Origin: Phylloscopus collybita
Lineage: Eukaryota; Chordata; Aves; Passeriformes; Phylloscopidae
Reading direction: 5' to 3'
Assembly: GCA_027886175.1 (NCBI GenBank)
Contig: JAJNNQ010000008.1
Span: forward strand, 7,753,001-7,817,000
Length of the DNA stretch: 64,000 bases
Each line of letters starts with the position of its first letter. The first letter of the stretch is position 1. Below, in pieces: positions 14,047 to 25,379 of this stretch. Both the position numbers and the translations under genes were made by a program. The notes below the pieces were generated by a model. That model was not told the DNA's origin and made no database searches. It was given only the letters and a program-made list of their open reading frames with translations.

Positions 14047-15310
14047 TTGAGTTTTTCTCTGTTATGTTGTCATGGGGCAGACTCAGAGGTTGCTGGACTT
14101 GGGTTGAGAGTGGATGAGTGTGAGGCCGTGAGGAGCACCACGAGAAGGAGCTTCTGCCAGCTGGTAATGCTGCCTGCTCACTGTGGGGAGGCTCTGGCCA
14201 GCCCGGGGGGAGGCATGGCAGCACAGGGGACTGTGTCCTGTCAGTGGTGCTGTGAGGGACAGCAGGGGAGGCATGGCAGCACAGGGGACTGTGTCCTGTC
14301 AGTGGTTCCAGGAGGGACAGCAGGGGAGCCATGGCAGCACAGGGGACTGTGTCCTGTCAGTGGTGCTGTGAGGGACAGCAGGGGAGGCATGGCAGCACAG
14401 GGGACTGTGTCCTGTCAGTGGTTCCAGGAGGGACAGCAGGGGAGCCATGGCAGCACAGGGGACTGTGTCCTGTCAGTGGTGCTGTGAGGGACAGCAGGGG
14501 AGCCATGGCAGCACAGGGGACTGTGTCCTGTCAGTGGTTCCAGGAGGGACAGCAGGGGAGCCATGGCAGCACAGGGGACTGTGTCCTGTCCGTGGTGCTG
14601 TGAGGGACAGCAGGGGAGCCATGGCAGCACAGGGGACTGTGTCCTGTCAGTGGTTCCAGGAGGGACAGCAGGGGAGCCCCACTGCCGGGCCCGTGTCCTG
14701 TCTGGGGTGCTGTGAGGGACAGCATGGCTGCACAGGGGACCATGTCCTGTCTGTGGTGCCAGGAGGGCCCTGGGCCCATGTCTAAGCTCCCTGTTGGTGT
14801 CCATGACTGCAGGGAGGATGGTGCATCCTCCCAGACCTTCCCTCAGCCTGGTGAATGCACAGCAATGGGCCATCATCCCACCACTGCCCTGCCAATGGCC
14901 TGCCCACTGCCCTGTGGCCCCTCTGCCCTGTGGCCCCACAGCCCTGGCATCAACTCATTTGGAGGTTTTGGGGTGGGATTTGGCCATGGATCCTGGGCAC
15001 CAGGAGGGTCCTCTCAAAGCCAAAGGGATGGCACCAGGCTCTGCGTCGTCACCGGGCCGCAGTTCACAAGCGACGCTTCTCCCTTTGCTCTTGTTTGTTC
15101 TGTATCAGTGTGAAGTGTCCCAGCCAGGAGAGTCACTGGTGCTGGTGCCATGTGCCAGGGCTGGTTGGGGACATCCCCTGTCCAGATGGAGCCAGGCTCT
15201 TTATCTGACGACAGACAGGAGCAGTTTCCCAGCCCTGGTCAGCCCAGGAGAGCAAGTGAGAAGGCTAAGGGATGCTGGCACCTACTGCCCTCTTTGCTTC
15301 AGAAAGTGAT
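14047..15310. other. GC-rich, CpG-poor block around a minisatellite
   Basis: Base composition jumps from the AT-rich background to clearly GC-rich here and falls back after about 15310. Stops are scarce, so many overlapping open frames appear on both strands (for example 14047-14487 on + and 14415-14939 on -). They are by-products of the repeat and the GC content: the 58-bp unit is not a multiple of three and all frames are read in turn. CpG is rare except near 15045-15078, so this is not a classic CpG-island promoter. A short duplication of TGCCCTGTGGCCCC occurs at 14908-14938. A weak CR1-like word (CCAGGCTCTTTATCTGACGA) lies near 15192-15211. Confidence 0.7.
14214..14768. repeat. 58-bp minisatellite with alternating unit types (116-bp higher-order repeat)
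   Basis: Eight complete 58-bp units start with CATGGCAGCAC at 14214, 14272, 14330, 14388, 14446, 14504, 14562 and 14620. A shortened unit follows at 14678-14722 and a diverged last unit starts at 14723. Units alternate strictly between type A (GGTGCTGTGAGG) and type B (GGTTCCAGGAGG), which differ at four positions, so the true period is 116 bp. Apart from those positions, the intact units differ only in their last base (G or C) and in one A-to-C change in the unit at 14562. By my count type A has 26 G, 11 C, 11 A and 10 T: 64% GC with strong G skew on the + strand. The near-identity suggests recent homogenisation and probable length polymorphism. Confidence 0.97.
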
Positions 15311-15883
15311 TGTCTGCCTTGACTTAGACAAGCACTTGAGCTGGGGAAGAGGGGAAGAGCCATGGCAAGGGAGAAATAAAGTACATGAATTACGGATTTT
15401 TAAGTAAATGTCTGTTTCTTCAGTTTTATATAAAAAAGGGTTTCTGGCAGTAGTCGCAGAGGGCAGGAGAGAAAACTATGAATAATGATTTCTCTCCTAA
15501 GAGAAAAGGGTCATTTGTTAAATGTAACCTAACATTTGATTGCAGGGGAGTAGGTTAATTTCAAAGAGTGATTTTCCACATTTTATATATTGAACATATT
15601 CAAAGAAAGAAGAAGATGATTGACCACATTTCATCGCATCTTTCTTCCAACCCTCAATGCACGTGCTTAATTGGCAAGGACTTGGACAAAAACAAGCAAT
15701 AAAAGGTTAAAAAGCTTTGTGTCGTAGACACCATTGCGTTATTGCAGCCTAAAAGGTCCAGCTTAGCATGGGTTTGGAAATTGGGTTTATTTTGCACTGG
15801 TGAAGTGGTGAGTGGCAAAGAAGTTTTTATTATTGTAAGGAGCACCTACCACAATATAACTTTTATTTTCCTATTATTAGGGA
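15311..15883. other. Non-coding AT-rich DNA, no gene seen
   Basis: AT-rich sequence resumes directly after the GC-rich block. No coding signal, no transposon and no structured RNA is recognised. Confidence 0.7.
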
Positions 15884-15950
15884 ATATCTATTAGCCCTAT
15901 TTAAATGTTACCATCAAGCCATATCTATTAGGGCTTGATGGTAACATTTA
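15884..15950. repeat. Perfect 19-bp inverted repeat with a duplicated loop
   Basis: TAAATGTTACCATCAAGCC (15902-15920) is repeated exactly as its reverse complement at 15932-15950. The two arms are separated by the 11-nt loop ATATCTATTAG (15921-15931). The same 11 bases also occur as a direct repeat at 15884-15894, seven bases before the left arm. The order is therefore R, spacer, arm, R, inverted arm. The combination fits a replication template-switch (fold-back) event. The stem is shorter than a typical pre-miRNA, so a microRNA gene is less likely. Confidence 0.95.
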
Positions 15951-18148
15951 GTTATGTAATAGAAGGAAATCAGTAATATAGTTTCATAATCATTGCATTG
16001 ATTAATTTGTAGTTAAAAGTAAGTGACTTTCGGATTTATCTTGCTCTACTTCATTAATTAAACTACAAGTAATTTCTTCAATAATTCTTCACTTGTGGTG
16101 TTCTAATGAAAGTTAACAAGTGGAGTTGTTGCACCTACTGATGGTTAACATAGAAAAGTATCTTCTCCTGCTGTTGTGGAGGAAGAAACCTCCTGACCTC
16201 TTCTAAGGAAAACTGAATTAAATACTTAGTCTGTAAGTTTGAGACAACATACATGTCTTTTAAGCACAAACATCAGGTTTTCTCTACCAGAAGGTCATAA
16301 CCATAAATCAATATTTTTCTGAATCACATTAGAGTTCTTACACTAGTGCAAACTAGATGTCAATTAGTATGAAGTTAAAAAGATGGCACTTTTCATGCAC
16401 CCATTCTACATTGTCACAACAGGCACTTGAAAAAAAACCCCACAAATTAAAGTCTCCGAGTTCTTTAATTGGCACTAGTGAGTTATAGGAAAAGAATAAA
16501 AAAACAAAGGACTGAGATCATCACTAAGCATGTTGTAGGGAGAGGTGGCATTTGATCTAAAAATGTCACATTTCACTGTGAACACAAGTCTTTCACTATG
16601 AAGTTATATTGCTCCCTGTAATGCTTTTCTTTCTAGGTTGGATTATGCTGAATTTCAATTCAATATGCATAAGAAAAAACTTGGCAGATTTTCTGCCTGC
16701 TTTCAGGAAGATTTGTGTGCTTAATGCTGAATCTATTGGATACTATTCCTTGTTTTGCAGTTTTGTTCTGTTTTAGAAAAAAAAAAAGTGGTCTTACCAG
16801 TTTACAAGCCCTACTTTCTCCTAAATCTGTAAACATAATGATTTCCCCCACAGAACCAAGTCTTTGGTTTGCAAAATTGGATGTATTATCCTTATGAGTA
16901 CATGGCAAATTCTACTCTCAGTAATTTTTCTTTTTTTATTTTTCTATGTGTTCATCTAAGTCTGTTCTTATCCAGGCTGTAGCTGTGATTTATCCTTTTT
17001 GGTTTGTAGGTTTTTTTGAGTTTGTTTTTTCCCCTCTTGTGTGGAAATCTTACAGACTGTGTCAGTTCCAAGACTCTGTGCTTGATTTTCCTTGCCGACT
17101 TTGGTCTCTGAAGGAACATGATGTAAATCAAAATTTAAAGTAGGCCTTGGTTAGCTGGTTTAAATTAATGGAAGCCCAGTGGGGCAGCCTCCTCTTTTTT
17201 AATTTTTTTTTTAAACTTTTGGGTAAAAGCATCACCCACTTCCCACTTAGCATGAAGACATAAACTTCTTAAAATGCTGAAGAAAGCCTATGTATCAGAG
17301 TACTTCTAGCCAAATAGAAATTTTCTGGAAATTGAGACTTGCTGACTAGAAATGTCAAATTTAAAGTCTTATCTGAACAGAGTTGTAGCTACAGATCTTT
17401 GGTGGTTCATGTTTTATTGCTTTAGAGTTACCGTAATTACTAATGTGCAAGAAGGCCGTGGCATACTGAAGAGAACCTAATTTTAAAACTGTGTCTGAAA
17501 TGAATGAAAGAGAAATTATAATCCAACTCAGTGGTTGGATCCTTGATCTGGTTAATATATCACTCATATTTTACCAACCAATGACTTGTCAGTTTTGTCA
17601 GACTATTTCCTTTGTCCAAAGCATATGAGTGTAGAAGTAATGATGCTTGAATTGTACATGCTTGGTACTATCCTTTAAAGGAAGGCAGAGAGGAGGATGC
17701 TCATATATTAAAATAGTTTCATATTAAAAGTTTGAATTAAAAAAATGCATCAGTTTATACTCTTCTTTGCTCTTCAGATGAGTGACTGACAGTGGGCTGT
17801 ATTTGCCTTCAGTGAAAAAAGCACACAGGATTTAAGTTGTTTTTGTGCTTTGTAGTGTCAATATATTTATACAGTATTTATGATAATAAAATCTAATGCT
17901 CCCTTATTGCTGGAAAAATGAGGACAAATGAATAGGTGACACAAGGCTTTGCTGCCATATTGAATGGTTTCTGAAGGAGTAATATGTTTTATGGAAGTTA
18001 ATGAATATTTGAAAGGCTGTCTTTATAATAGCATGTTTCAGATCATGCCTTACAAATAAATTTGTGCAGTACTGAGGGTTTTGTTTGTTTCTTAACAGGG
18101 ATGTCGGTTTTTCCTTGATGGCATTTAACATTGACTAATACAGACCTC

Positions 18149-18179
18149 ATGCTCTGAATATTCAGTATTTTCAGAGCAT
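18149..18179. repeat. Perfect 10-bp inverted repeat, 11-nt loop
   Basis: ATGCTCTGAA (18149-18158) pairs exactly with TTCAGAGCAT (18170-18179). The loop is AT-rich and itself contains ATTCAGTATT. It is a possible hairpin or a small fold-back duplication. No function is implied. Confidence 0.85.
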
Positions 18180-18919
18180 AGTAGGCAGGATAATGTGTGT
18201 GTATACACACATGAGTAAGACTTGCAAAATATATTTTAATTTGGGGGAATTTAAAGATAGGAATGTTCTGAAGCTTTTAGGTTTTCTGCTTAGTTGTGCA
18301 GTCCTTGGAACATTCATCATGTTAGCTTATCAGATACTGGGTTTTCTTTCAGCTGAGATAGAAAAGTCTGGATGATATGCCCTTGGCACAGAGCTGTAAA
18401 CTGGCTCACACAATGTCTGTTGGCAAAGGTGAAAAGCACTGTTGTGGTTTTGTGAAGTCAGTTTTGACTCACAGCTTCTGAAGCTCCTATCAGCTAGAGT
18501 GCAATAGGTATCCTGGAATCTCAGTATCCATTTAGATAAGTGCCATGTCAATCTCTCTCCATCTGTATTAACTACTCTGCCTTACATATGTATCATTTAT
18601 ATATCTGGAATATGTGTCTTGAGCTAAGGAAGCTTAAAAGAGAAAGAAAGAAAAATTGGAGTGCATCTTTATATGTTCAAATGTTGTTCTCTGATTTTTT
18701 TTAACACTTTGGGCTGCATCTTCATCTCTTCTATCAAAGCATGTATTTCTGCATAACATCAAAAATGCATTTGCTGCTTGGGTACACTGGTGACAGAAGT
18801 TCTCTAAGTGCTACAGTGATGTTTGAACAGATTTTGCGCTGATTCCAGGAATATTGTATGAATACAACAGGAAACCAAATTCCAGTGGCAGAACAGAGGT
18901 CCAGAATCTTTGGGGTTAT

Positions 18920-18950
18920 TAAATAAATACATAAATAAATAAATAAATAA
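18920..18950. repeat. AAAT/ATAA microsatellite
   Basis: About seven AAAT-type tetranucleotides in a row, with one ATAC interruption near the left end. Confidence 0.9.
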
Positions 18951-20342
18951 GGAACTGTGTTATATATTTATTTAGCTATAGGATCTGAACTGAATTGAAC
19001 TGTCGCTTTATATTTTGATCTTCATCTGACTTGGTAGAATGAGACTGTATTCCTTTTCTCCAGTGAATTTTTGCTGTCTCTGTTTCTTCCAGAAAAAGCC
19101 ATTTAGGTGACAATGGTTTACAGCACACAGTAATACTAAATGAATTTAGTGGTGCTACCCTTGCTTTCTTCTAGCATATGTGAGAGGACAATGAGAATGA
19201 TGGATTCCTTTGTGGTGACCCCATTAACCCCTCAAAAGCTACACTGAGATCTCTACAGGTGTGTAGATTTTTCCAAGCCTTCCCCTCAACCTTCATGGCC
19301 TAGTGATGCAAAGATCATGGGAATAATTGTGGGTGTTCACCAGAGAGGGCTCAAAAAGGTGAGAATTAATTTTACAGTTTGGTCTAGTGGTTTTATTTAA
19401 ACCTCAAAAGATTTGAAATGGAATCCTGGAAAGGAACTACATCAGCCACATAGAAGGTGTTATTTAAACTGAGGTGTAGAAGTGAAAACCCTCTGGGATC
19501 TCTGATGAATTAAGTGCTCTTCCAGGCTACTTTTGAGTGTGCCCAGACACTGGTATAAGGGAGTCTTCAACTTCATGGCATCAAGTGTCTCAATAAATAA
19601 AGAACAAACAGCTGACTACAGAATGCATAGTCCTCTCTCCAGGACAGGCTTTGTCAGTATCTGAAGAAGCAGCAGCTAGAGATCAGGTTGAGAAAAAGTG
19701 CATAATAATCACAGCAAGGCAGGGCACTGAGAGGGAGGATGCTCTCTGGCTAGAACCAGCCACTTCACACAACACAGCTCTGTTTCCAATTCTATCATGT
19801 AATGTTTGTTCTATTTTCCAGAGTCCTGCACACCAAAGAGCTGGAAAGGGCTAATTTTAGAATTGCATACTGATATTTCTTGATTATGGGGCAATGTAGT
19901 GGTCATTGTGAGGTGCTCACAGGGTTAAATGGTATATGGGAATGTGGACTAGTCCTCTCTTTGAAATCCTGATGAGTTAAGAGAGCTTTAATCTTCTTTC
20001 CTAGGAGTCTAGTAGCTCTTCCTGTAGACTGAAAGTCAAAAGGGTAGAGGAAAAAATAACTTGCACCAAGAAGGACTAGAACAATTTTTTTCCAAAGGAT
20101 GTAAACAGGACTCCTGCAGAAATGACAAACTACATTTGTCTACTGAACCATGTTGGTCTAGTGAGTAAGGAAAATGCCTTGTGGAATTATTTGAAGAAAA
20201 CTTAATGTGCCCTGAAAAGGTGGGGCTGGAAATGGAAGAGGGCCTCAGCAGTGTCTTTGCCCTAGTGGCCTGTAGAGCTTATGTAGAGCTTATCCTAGGA
20301 ACGAGGCTTCTTCTGCTTAGGAACTGCAGAAATATCTCTTGC

Positions 20343-20546
20343 TGGTGGGTTTGTTGTTGTTTTTTTTTTGTTTTTGTTTTTGTTTGTTTGTTTTGTTTGG
20401 TTGGTTGGTTGGTTTTGTTTTGTTTTTTGGGGTTTTTTGTTTTGGGTTTTTTTTTTTTTTTGTTGGTTGGTTGGTTGGTTGGTTGGTTTTTTGTTTGTTT
20501 GGTTTTTTGGTTTTGGTTTTGGTTTTGGTTTTGGTTTTTTTTTTGT
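20343..20546. repeat. 204-bp tract containing only G and T on the + strand
   Basis: From 20343 to 20546 the + strand has no A and no C. The tract is a patchwork of TTTG, TTGG and poly(T) runs, and it ends in a regular GGTTTT array (about 20507-20536). Open frames through it on both strands (rich in Lys/Pro/Gln/Asn on one and Phe/Gly/Val/Leu on the other) are artefacts of composition. The GGTTTT stretch resembles telomere-like and G-quadruplex-prone sequence, but with only two-G runs. A nearly complete MIR follows about 60 bp later. Confidence 0.95.
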
Positions 20547-20604
20547 CAGCTCTTCCAATAAGAGGAGGACTTGGAGGGAAAGCGTTAAGACCCAATATAG
20601 CCCA

Positions 20605-20820
20605 GTAAAGCCTTAGCATCTGCCATTCACAGATCTTGGAGTCTTTAATGAGTATTAAATAAGCCTGTCATTGCATATAACCCCTGTTAGGCAGTTAAAT
20701 ATCACTGGCCCCACATCATGAATGGGTAAATTAAGACTAAGAAAGGTTAAGTGACTTGTCAAATATTGTTCAGAAATTCTGTGTCTGTCATATATTCCTG
20801 ACTCTGTTTTCTAGCCAGCA
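20605..20820 (-). mobile_element. MIR-family SINE, nearly complete but old
   Basis: Read on the + strand the segment shows the reverse-complement MIR landmarks in order. First comes CAGATCTTGGAGTCTTTAATGA with TTAAATAAGCCT. Next is ACCCCTGTTAGGCAG, then ATGGGTAAATTAAGACTAAG, and then AAGGTTAAGTGACTTGTCAA, the MIR core. A degraded tRNA-derived head with TTCCTGACTCTG ends the element. Because the MIR consensus reads CCTCAGTTTCC...TGTAAAATGG on its sense strand, this copy is on the minus strand. It has no coding capacity. The ends are approximate. Confidence 0.8.
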
Positions 20821-22555
20821 GTTTCATTTTTCTGATGTCTAATTAAAATTATTAAACAATATGTGCTTAACAGATAACAAAGGCCTGTTATTATCTCATT
20901 GCTTTTCTGCATGTGTTTTTATAATGCTTCCAGATGACAGAAAATTCTTTTCCAGTATTTTCAGATGTGTAAGGATGATAAAGGAAGTCATCCTCCTAAG
21001 CTGTCCCAGCTACTGCTTTTTTTCAGATGCCAGGGAGAGGTGAATGCAGAGGTCAGCTTCTGTTTCTGAATCATTGTGGCTTATTCTGAGTGTGATGCTT
21101 TGCTTTGCTCTGCCCACCACCTGGCTTCAGTTCCCACAGTTGTGTGTTTGTGTGCACTGTTTTTTAACACCTAAGTGGAGATATAAAATGACTCAATCTG
21201 CAATGACACATTTAGATTTCAGATGTTATACTGGCCAATATGCTCACAGTTATGCTGTCTTTGTAGAATGTACTTTTTTATCACTGATTTCAGGCTTGCT
21301 TTGAGGAGCTGTGGTAAAATCCAGTTAGATTTATCATAACTGTACTCCCTATAGACACCTAAAAAGATAAAATATTCCAGAACTTATCTTACATTTTGAA
21401 ACAATCCTTTATATTTATTGTAGGGCGCACAAAATGAAAATATCAGTTTAACCTATCACACCTCTAACTTCATATCACTGAGCTTTTTAAAGGGGCTGCT
21501 TGTAAACAGACCAGACAATATCAAAATTATCATTTCTGATGCCACGAGGTATTTCTGTCCCTGTCAGGCTCTGGTGATCCTCTATTGCAGTGAAATGTAA
21601 AATTATGACACTTTTTTTTGATAATTCATATTATTGATGACTGCAGACTTTTCTTGGGGATGTGTTTGTGCACAAAATTTACAGAGAAGCAGATAATAAC
21701 ATCAAAAGTTGAGATCCCAACATGTGGTTAAGGTTTCAAGGTTACAGATCTATAAAGACAGCTTCCCCACAAACAAATGTCCTTTAGCTTCCCATTTTTT
21801 TTCATTATGTATTTTGAACTCTTCTGTAAATCTGATTTTGGTGTTCTACCGTGTATAGCCCAGTAGCTCTTTGGTCTTTTCTCTGGTGGTCCTTTGGACA
21901 AGAGTAACAAATATTTATTTGGGTATTACATGATCCCATTAGTCCAGAATCATCGCTCTTTTGAGAAAACAAATCTTGTTTTCTTCTTGTACAGAAGAGG
22001 ATGACTCAATCCAAGGCCTGCTCAAACTGGGGAGTTGACTCTAGCTTGTATCAGCTGAAATCAGGTTTGCTTTCCTCAGAAACCAAGCATGTATCAGACC
22101 TAAAACCTGAAATCATCTGAATCATGTGCTTATTCTTAATCATGCTTCATGATTAAAGAAAAAGGGCTTGTGATGTCCACTGTGACAAATATGTTCTGCT
22201 CTGTGTCAGAATTTAAGGAAGCCAAATAGCATATAGTTTTATTTGGTGGGAAATGCCATTAACACCTGTAACATATTTGACTGTTGTACTGATATTTGCT
22301 CACTACTTTCTGTTCAGTATCTAATTGCTGTAGTAACAAGGCATTAAATCATAACAGCATAAAGAGACATTACGTGCAAATGCAGCTTTTTGGCATGGGG
22401 TGCAGGGAAGGGAAAAACAAGGATGAATAAATAGTATGTTAATGTGAGTAAATGTGTCTTTCCCTGGCATGTTTTCTGCTGGGTGGCTGAGCTGTGAGCA
22501 GGGCTGTGATAGAAAGCAGGAGCAGCTCTGCACCCTGGGCAGGACAGTGCTCGTG

Positions 22556-22577
22556 CTGCAGCAGCAGCAGCAGCAGC
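22556..22577. repeat. Short CAG/CTG trinucleotide repeat
   Basis: About seven CAG units. The glutamine or serine runs this gives in overlapping short frames are products of the repeat, not evidence of a gene. Confidence 0.9.
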
Positions 22578-23899
22578 GAGAGAACCTTTCGGTGCAGATC
22601 TCGGTTTGTTACAAAGATCTCTCTACTGTCTGGTTTCCAGGTTGCTAGGACACATGAAAAGTGTTTTGATTCATTTGTCCACAGGAAAAAAAAATAGGAA
22701 GAGCGCAGATACTTGAGAAGGCAGGTTAGTACTGCCTTGATCCACTCCCAAGCTGTGTACATGTGCCCTGGGGCTGGCTCCAGGTGCAGGCCTGTGGAGA
22801 GAGTCCCCAGGTGACATATGTTTTAAAAAAAAAAGTAAAAGGTTATTATGGGGTTTATTTGTTAGGGGAAACATGTCTGCAGTATCTGATCCAAGCAGAG
22901 GCAGAAAGGAACATCCCAGTTTGCTGCAGGAGTCACATGGTTTGTTGTTAAAAGATGGTGAAAAGGCTGTTGTCACCTTTGCGTGCTTTACCTGTCTCAT
23001 CTGGCAAATGGCTGCTGTCTTCCCTGAATGAGAGAGAGCTAGTGTATATTCAGGTTTGTCTGTCAGACAACATGAAAGCAATCAGATGGCAGAAACCAGG
23101 CTTATAGAAAAGGTGGCAAAACATTTTGCAATCTCTGCTGAGTTTATCCACTGCCCTTCAACATGCTCTACAAACCTGTGTAGTTAATAATGTGGAGGGG
23201 TCTTTAAGGCTGCCACTTCCATTTTTTTCCTGTCAGAACTCAGAGAAGTGAATTTAGCACCATTAGTGGCTTAAAAGTCTCTTGGAAGATGAGTTATTTT
23301 AGTAACGTCAGCAGCTGACTCAAATTTTCAGAATTTTTATTTATTTTTTTTTTCAGAAATGGCTAAAAACTAATTAAATCAGAGTGGATGTTTTATCATC
23401 TCATCTTCATATTTTTCATACATATCAATATACACTCAGTTTGATATTGGATTCCAGACAGAGATGCAGGAAATCTGTGAAACCAAGTCTGTTTACAGTT
23501 TTATATTGGCATTTTTCCATTAAAAAAGAAATTGGAAGGTTTAAAAAGGAAAATATGCTTCTTGGAGAGCAAGTCACGTCTTCAGAAATGTAGACATGTG
23601 TCCTTGCTCTTGCCAAGAGTTGCTTCTGCCCTCATTGAAGTTGGTCAGTCTCTGTCTCAGTTATGCAAATTGGGAATCAGCACATCCCTATTTCCTAGTG
23701 GCTGTGGTAGAGCATGTATATGAAAGAGTCTGAGGCAATGTTTTGGCTAAGGAAGCTGCACTGAGGTGTCTTTGATCAATTACTCCTGGCAATTACTGCA
23801 TTTAGGTGAGGCTCACTGGGTATCAATGGGCTGTACCTACTATAGCTTTAGCTAACTTGTTCTAGGCTTTACACATTCTGCTGTCCAGGAAGGCTACCT

Positions 23900-23946
23900 A
23901 AAAATAAAAATAAAAAATAAAAATAAATAAATAATAATAAAAAAAG
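23900..23946. repeat. AAAAT/AAT low-complexity tract
   Basis: A-rich run made of AAAAT, AAAT and AAT units. Simple slippage sequence with no recognisable retroposon upstream. Confidence 0.9.
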
Positions 23947-25379
23947 CCACCACAAAACCCCACCGCTTTTAATGGACAACTTCACATGGCACCAACTGAT
24001 TGCAATCCAGGTGCACAAAGATTTTTTTAGTTTTGTTTCTTTCTGAGCAGCCTAGAAGACATGAGTAGGAGAGACACCAAATGCATTCCCAGCTGAAAAA
24101 AACATGGTCAAGGATTGTTTCCCAGCAAAACTGTGAACTATTTCCTTTGAATTTCAAAGTTCAGGTCGTCTGTTTCAGCTGAGAAAGATTCCCCAGCAGT
24201 CACTCAGCTTTAATGGAAACAGATTCAGTGTGACACACAGGTTTGCAATGCAAACATGGAAAGCTAAACCTTGTTCTTGGATTTGCCAGGCTCAATGATG
24301 ACATTTGTCCTGACTACAGTGTTTGCTCCGTTTTGAGCTAAATTACACTTATGACCACTATTACATGCCATAATAACTTTACTTAGACTTAAGGATTTGT
24401 AACACTTTTATTTTGTGTAGCCTTACCTTTATCTTTTTTCTCTGTCAAGAAAGCTTTCCTGCATCTTTTTTCTTCTAACAAGGGTAGGGAAGGAAAACTT
24501 GCTCCTAATATTTTTTTGCTTTCACTCTGTGACTAGTGCATTTCTTGTAAAGACAGGTAAGGACCCTTGTCTTTCTTCTGTGCTGTCTCTGGCTTCCTAG
24601 AGCCCAAGTGAAATGTTTATAAGAATCAAGAACTGGCCAATGCATCTGACAGGTTTAAAACTTTCAAACTCTTCCTGTTGTGCAGGACTGTTTCTGCAAA
24701 GTCTTTCTAGTCTTGGATTTGTGAGATGACAAATATTTTACTACCAGCCAGGCTTCTCCTTAGTGACCCTATGACAGAGCAAGTGATAGGTTGGTGTTTG
24801 TTTTTGTTTTTTTTTTCCACCATATAAATATGGTCTGGCTAATTTGGGGAAGCATTCTTGAAAGATCAGGCAAGAACCATGAAACCTACTTTCCTTTCTA
24901 TTAGGATTGAGGGGTTTAGATTAAGCATCTAGGTGCTGCTATTATCCCGTTGGACATAAGATTCTTGCCAGGAGCCTTCTCTGAAAATATTGTTTGGTGA
25001 CTTCTGATAAAAGTGTTGTGCAAAGTCAATTTTTTGTAGTTAAGAATCATTTGGGTGTAGGATGCCTATATATTTAGACATGAACAAAAGAAAATATAGA
25101 AGTATTTAAATATATAGATCATAATCCCCACTTCAGTTGGTTGTTTTCTGGTTTTGTTTTTTTTTTATTTTCCTCCTCCTCTCTTTGGTTTGCCCTTTCC
25201 ATGGGAAGTCCTGTATATGTCTTTTAGCTAGTCATCTACCTCATATAGACTTACAGCATATTGAAGATGTGGTTCTGTGGGGTCTGGAGTGTTTCCATGT
25301 GGTTTAAATAAGGAATACATTTGAGAAAATACAATCTGCTTGAGGACATGCTGGAAGCAGAGAAAGAGGCTAATTTTGT

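Larger units (their letters stand above)
15951..20342. other. Non-coding AT-rich DNA with small hairpins, no gene seen
   Basis: No recognisable coding sequence. Features are a T-rich run at about 17190-17215, a TGTGTGTATACACACA palindrome near 18196-18211, and the hairpin and AAAT repeat listed separately. Short open frames (for example 19651-19854 on +) lack any family signature. Confidence 0.65.
20821..25379. other. Non-coding AT-rich DNA with small simple repeats
   Basis: No gene is recognised. An inverted repeat TTAATCATG/CATGATTAA lies at about 22137-22156. A moderately GC-richer patch at 22440-22640 carries a CAG run. A CCATATAAATATGG word at about 24820-24833 has eight to ten A/T between CC and GG, which is too many for a standard SRF CArG box. 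Short open frames on both strands show no protein family features. Confidence 0.65.

Noticed and set aside
15192..15230. CR1 body fragment (CCAGGCTCTTTATCTGACGA...)
   Set aside because: Resemblance covers too few bases to separate from chance in GC-rich DNA.
14047..15309. Many overlapping open frames of 60-174 codons on both strands, some repetitive and rich in Cys, Gly and Ser
   Set aside because: They follow the 58-bp repeat and high GC content. The unit length is not a multiple of three, frames on both strands are equally open, and no domain or start context supports a protein.
15902..15950. MicroRNA precursor
   Set aside because: The perfect stem is only 19 bp with an 11-nt loop. No extended imperfect stem continues beyond it.
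20507..20536. Interstitial telomeric repeat
   Set aside because: The unit is GGTTTT, not the vertebrate TTAGGG. It grades into ordinary G/T simple sequence.
20181..20619. Open frames giving Phe/Gly/Val/Leu-rich or Lys/Pro/Asn/Gln-rich peptides
   Set aside because: They are translations of the G/T-only simple repeat.
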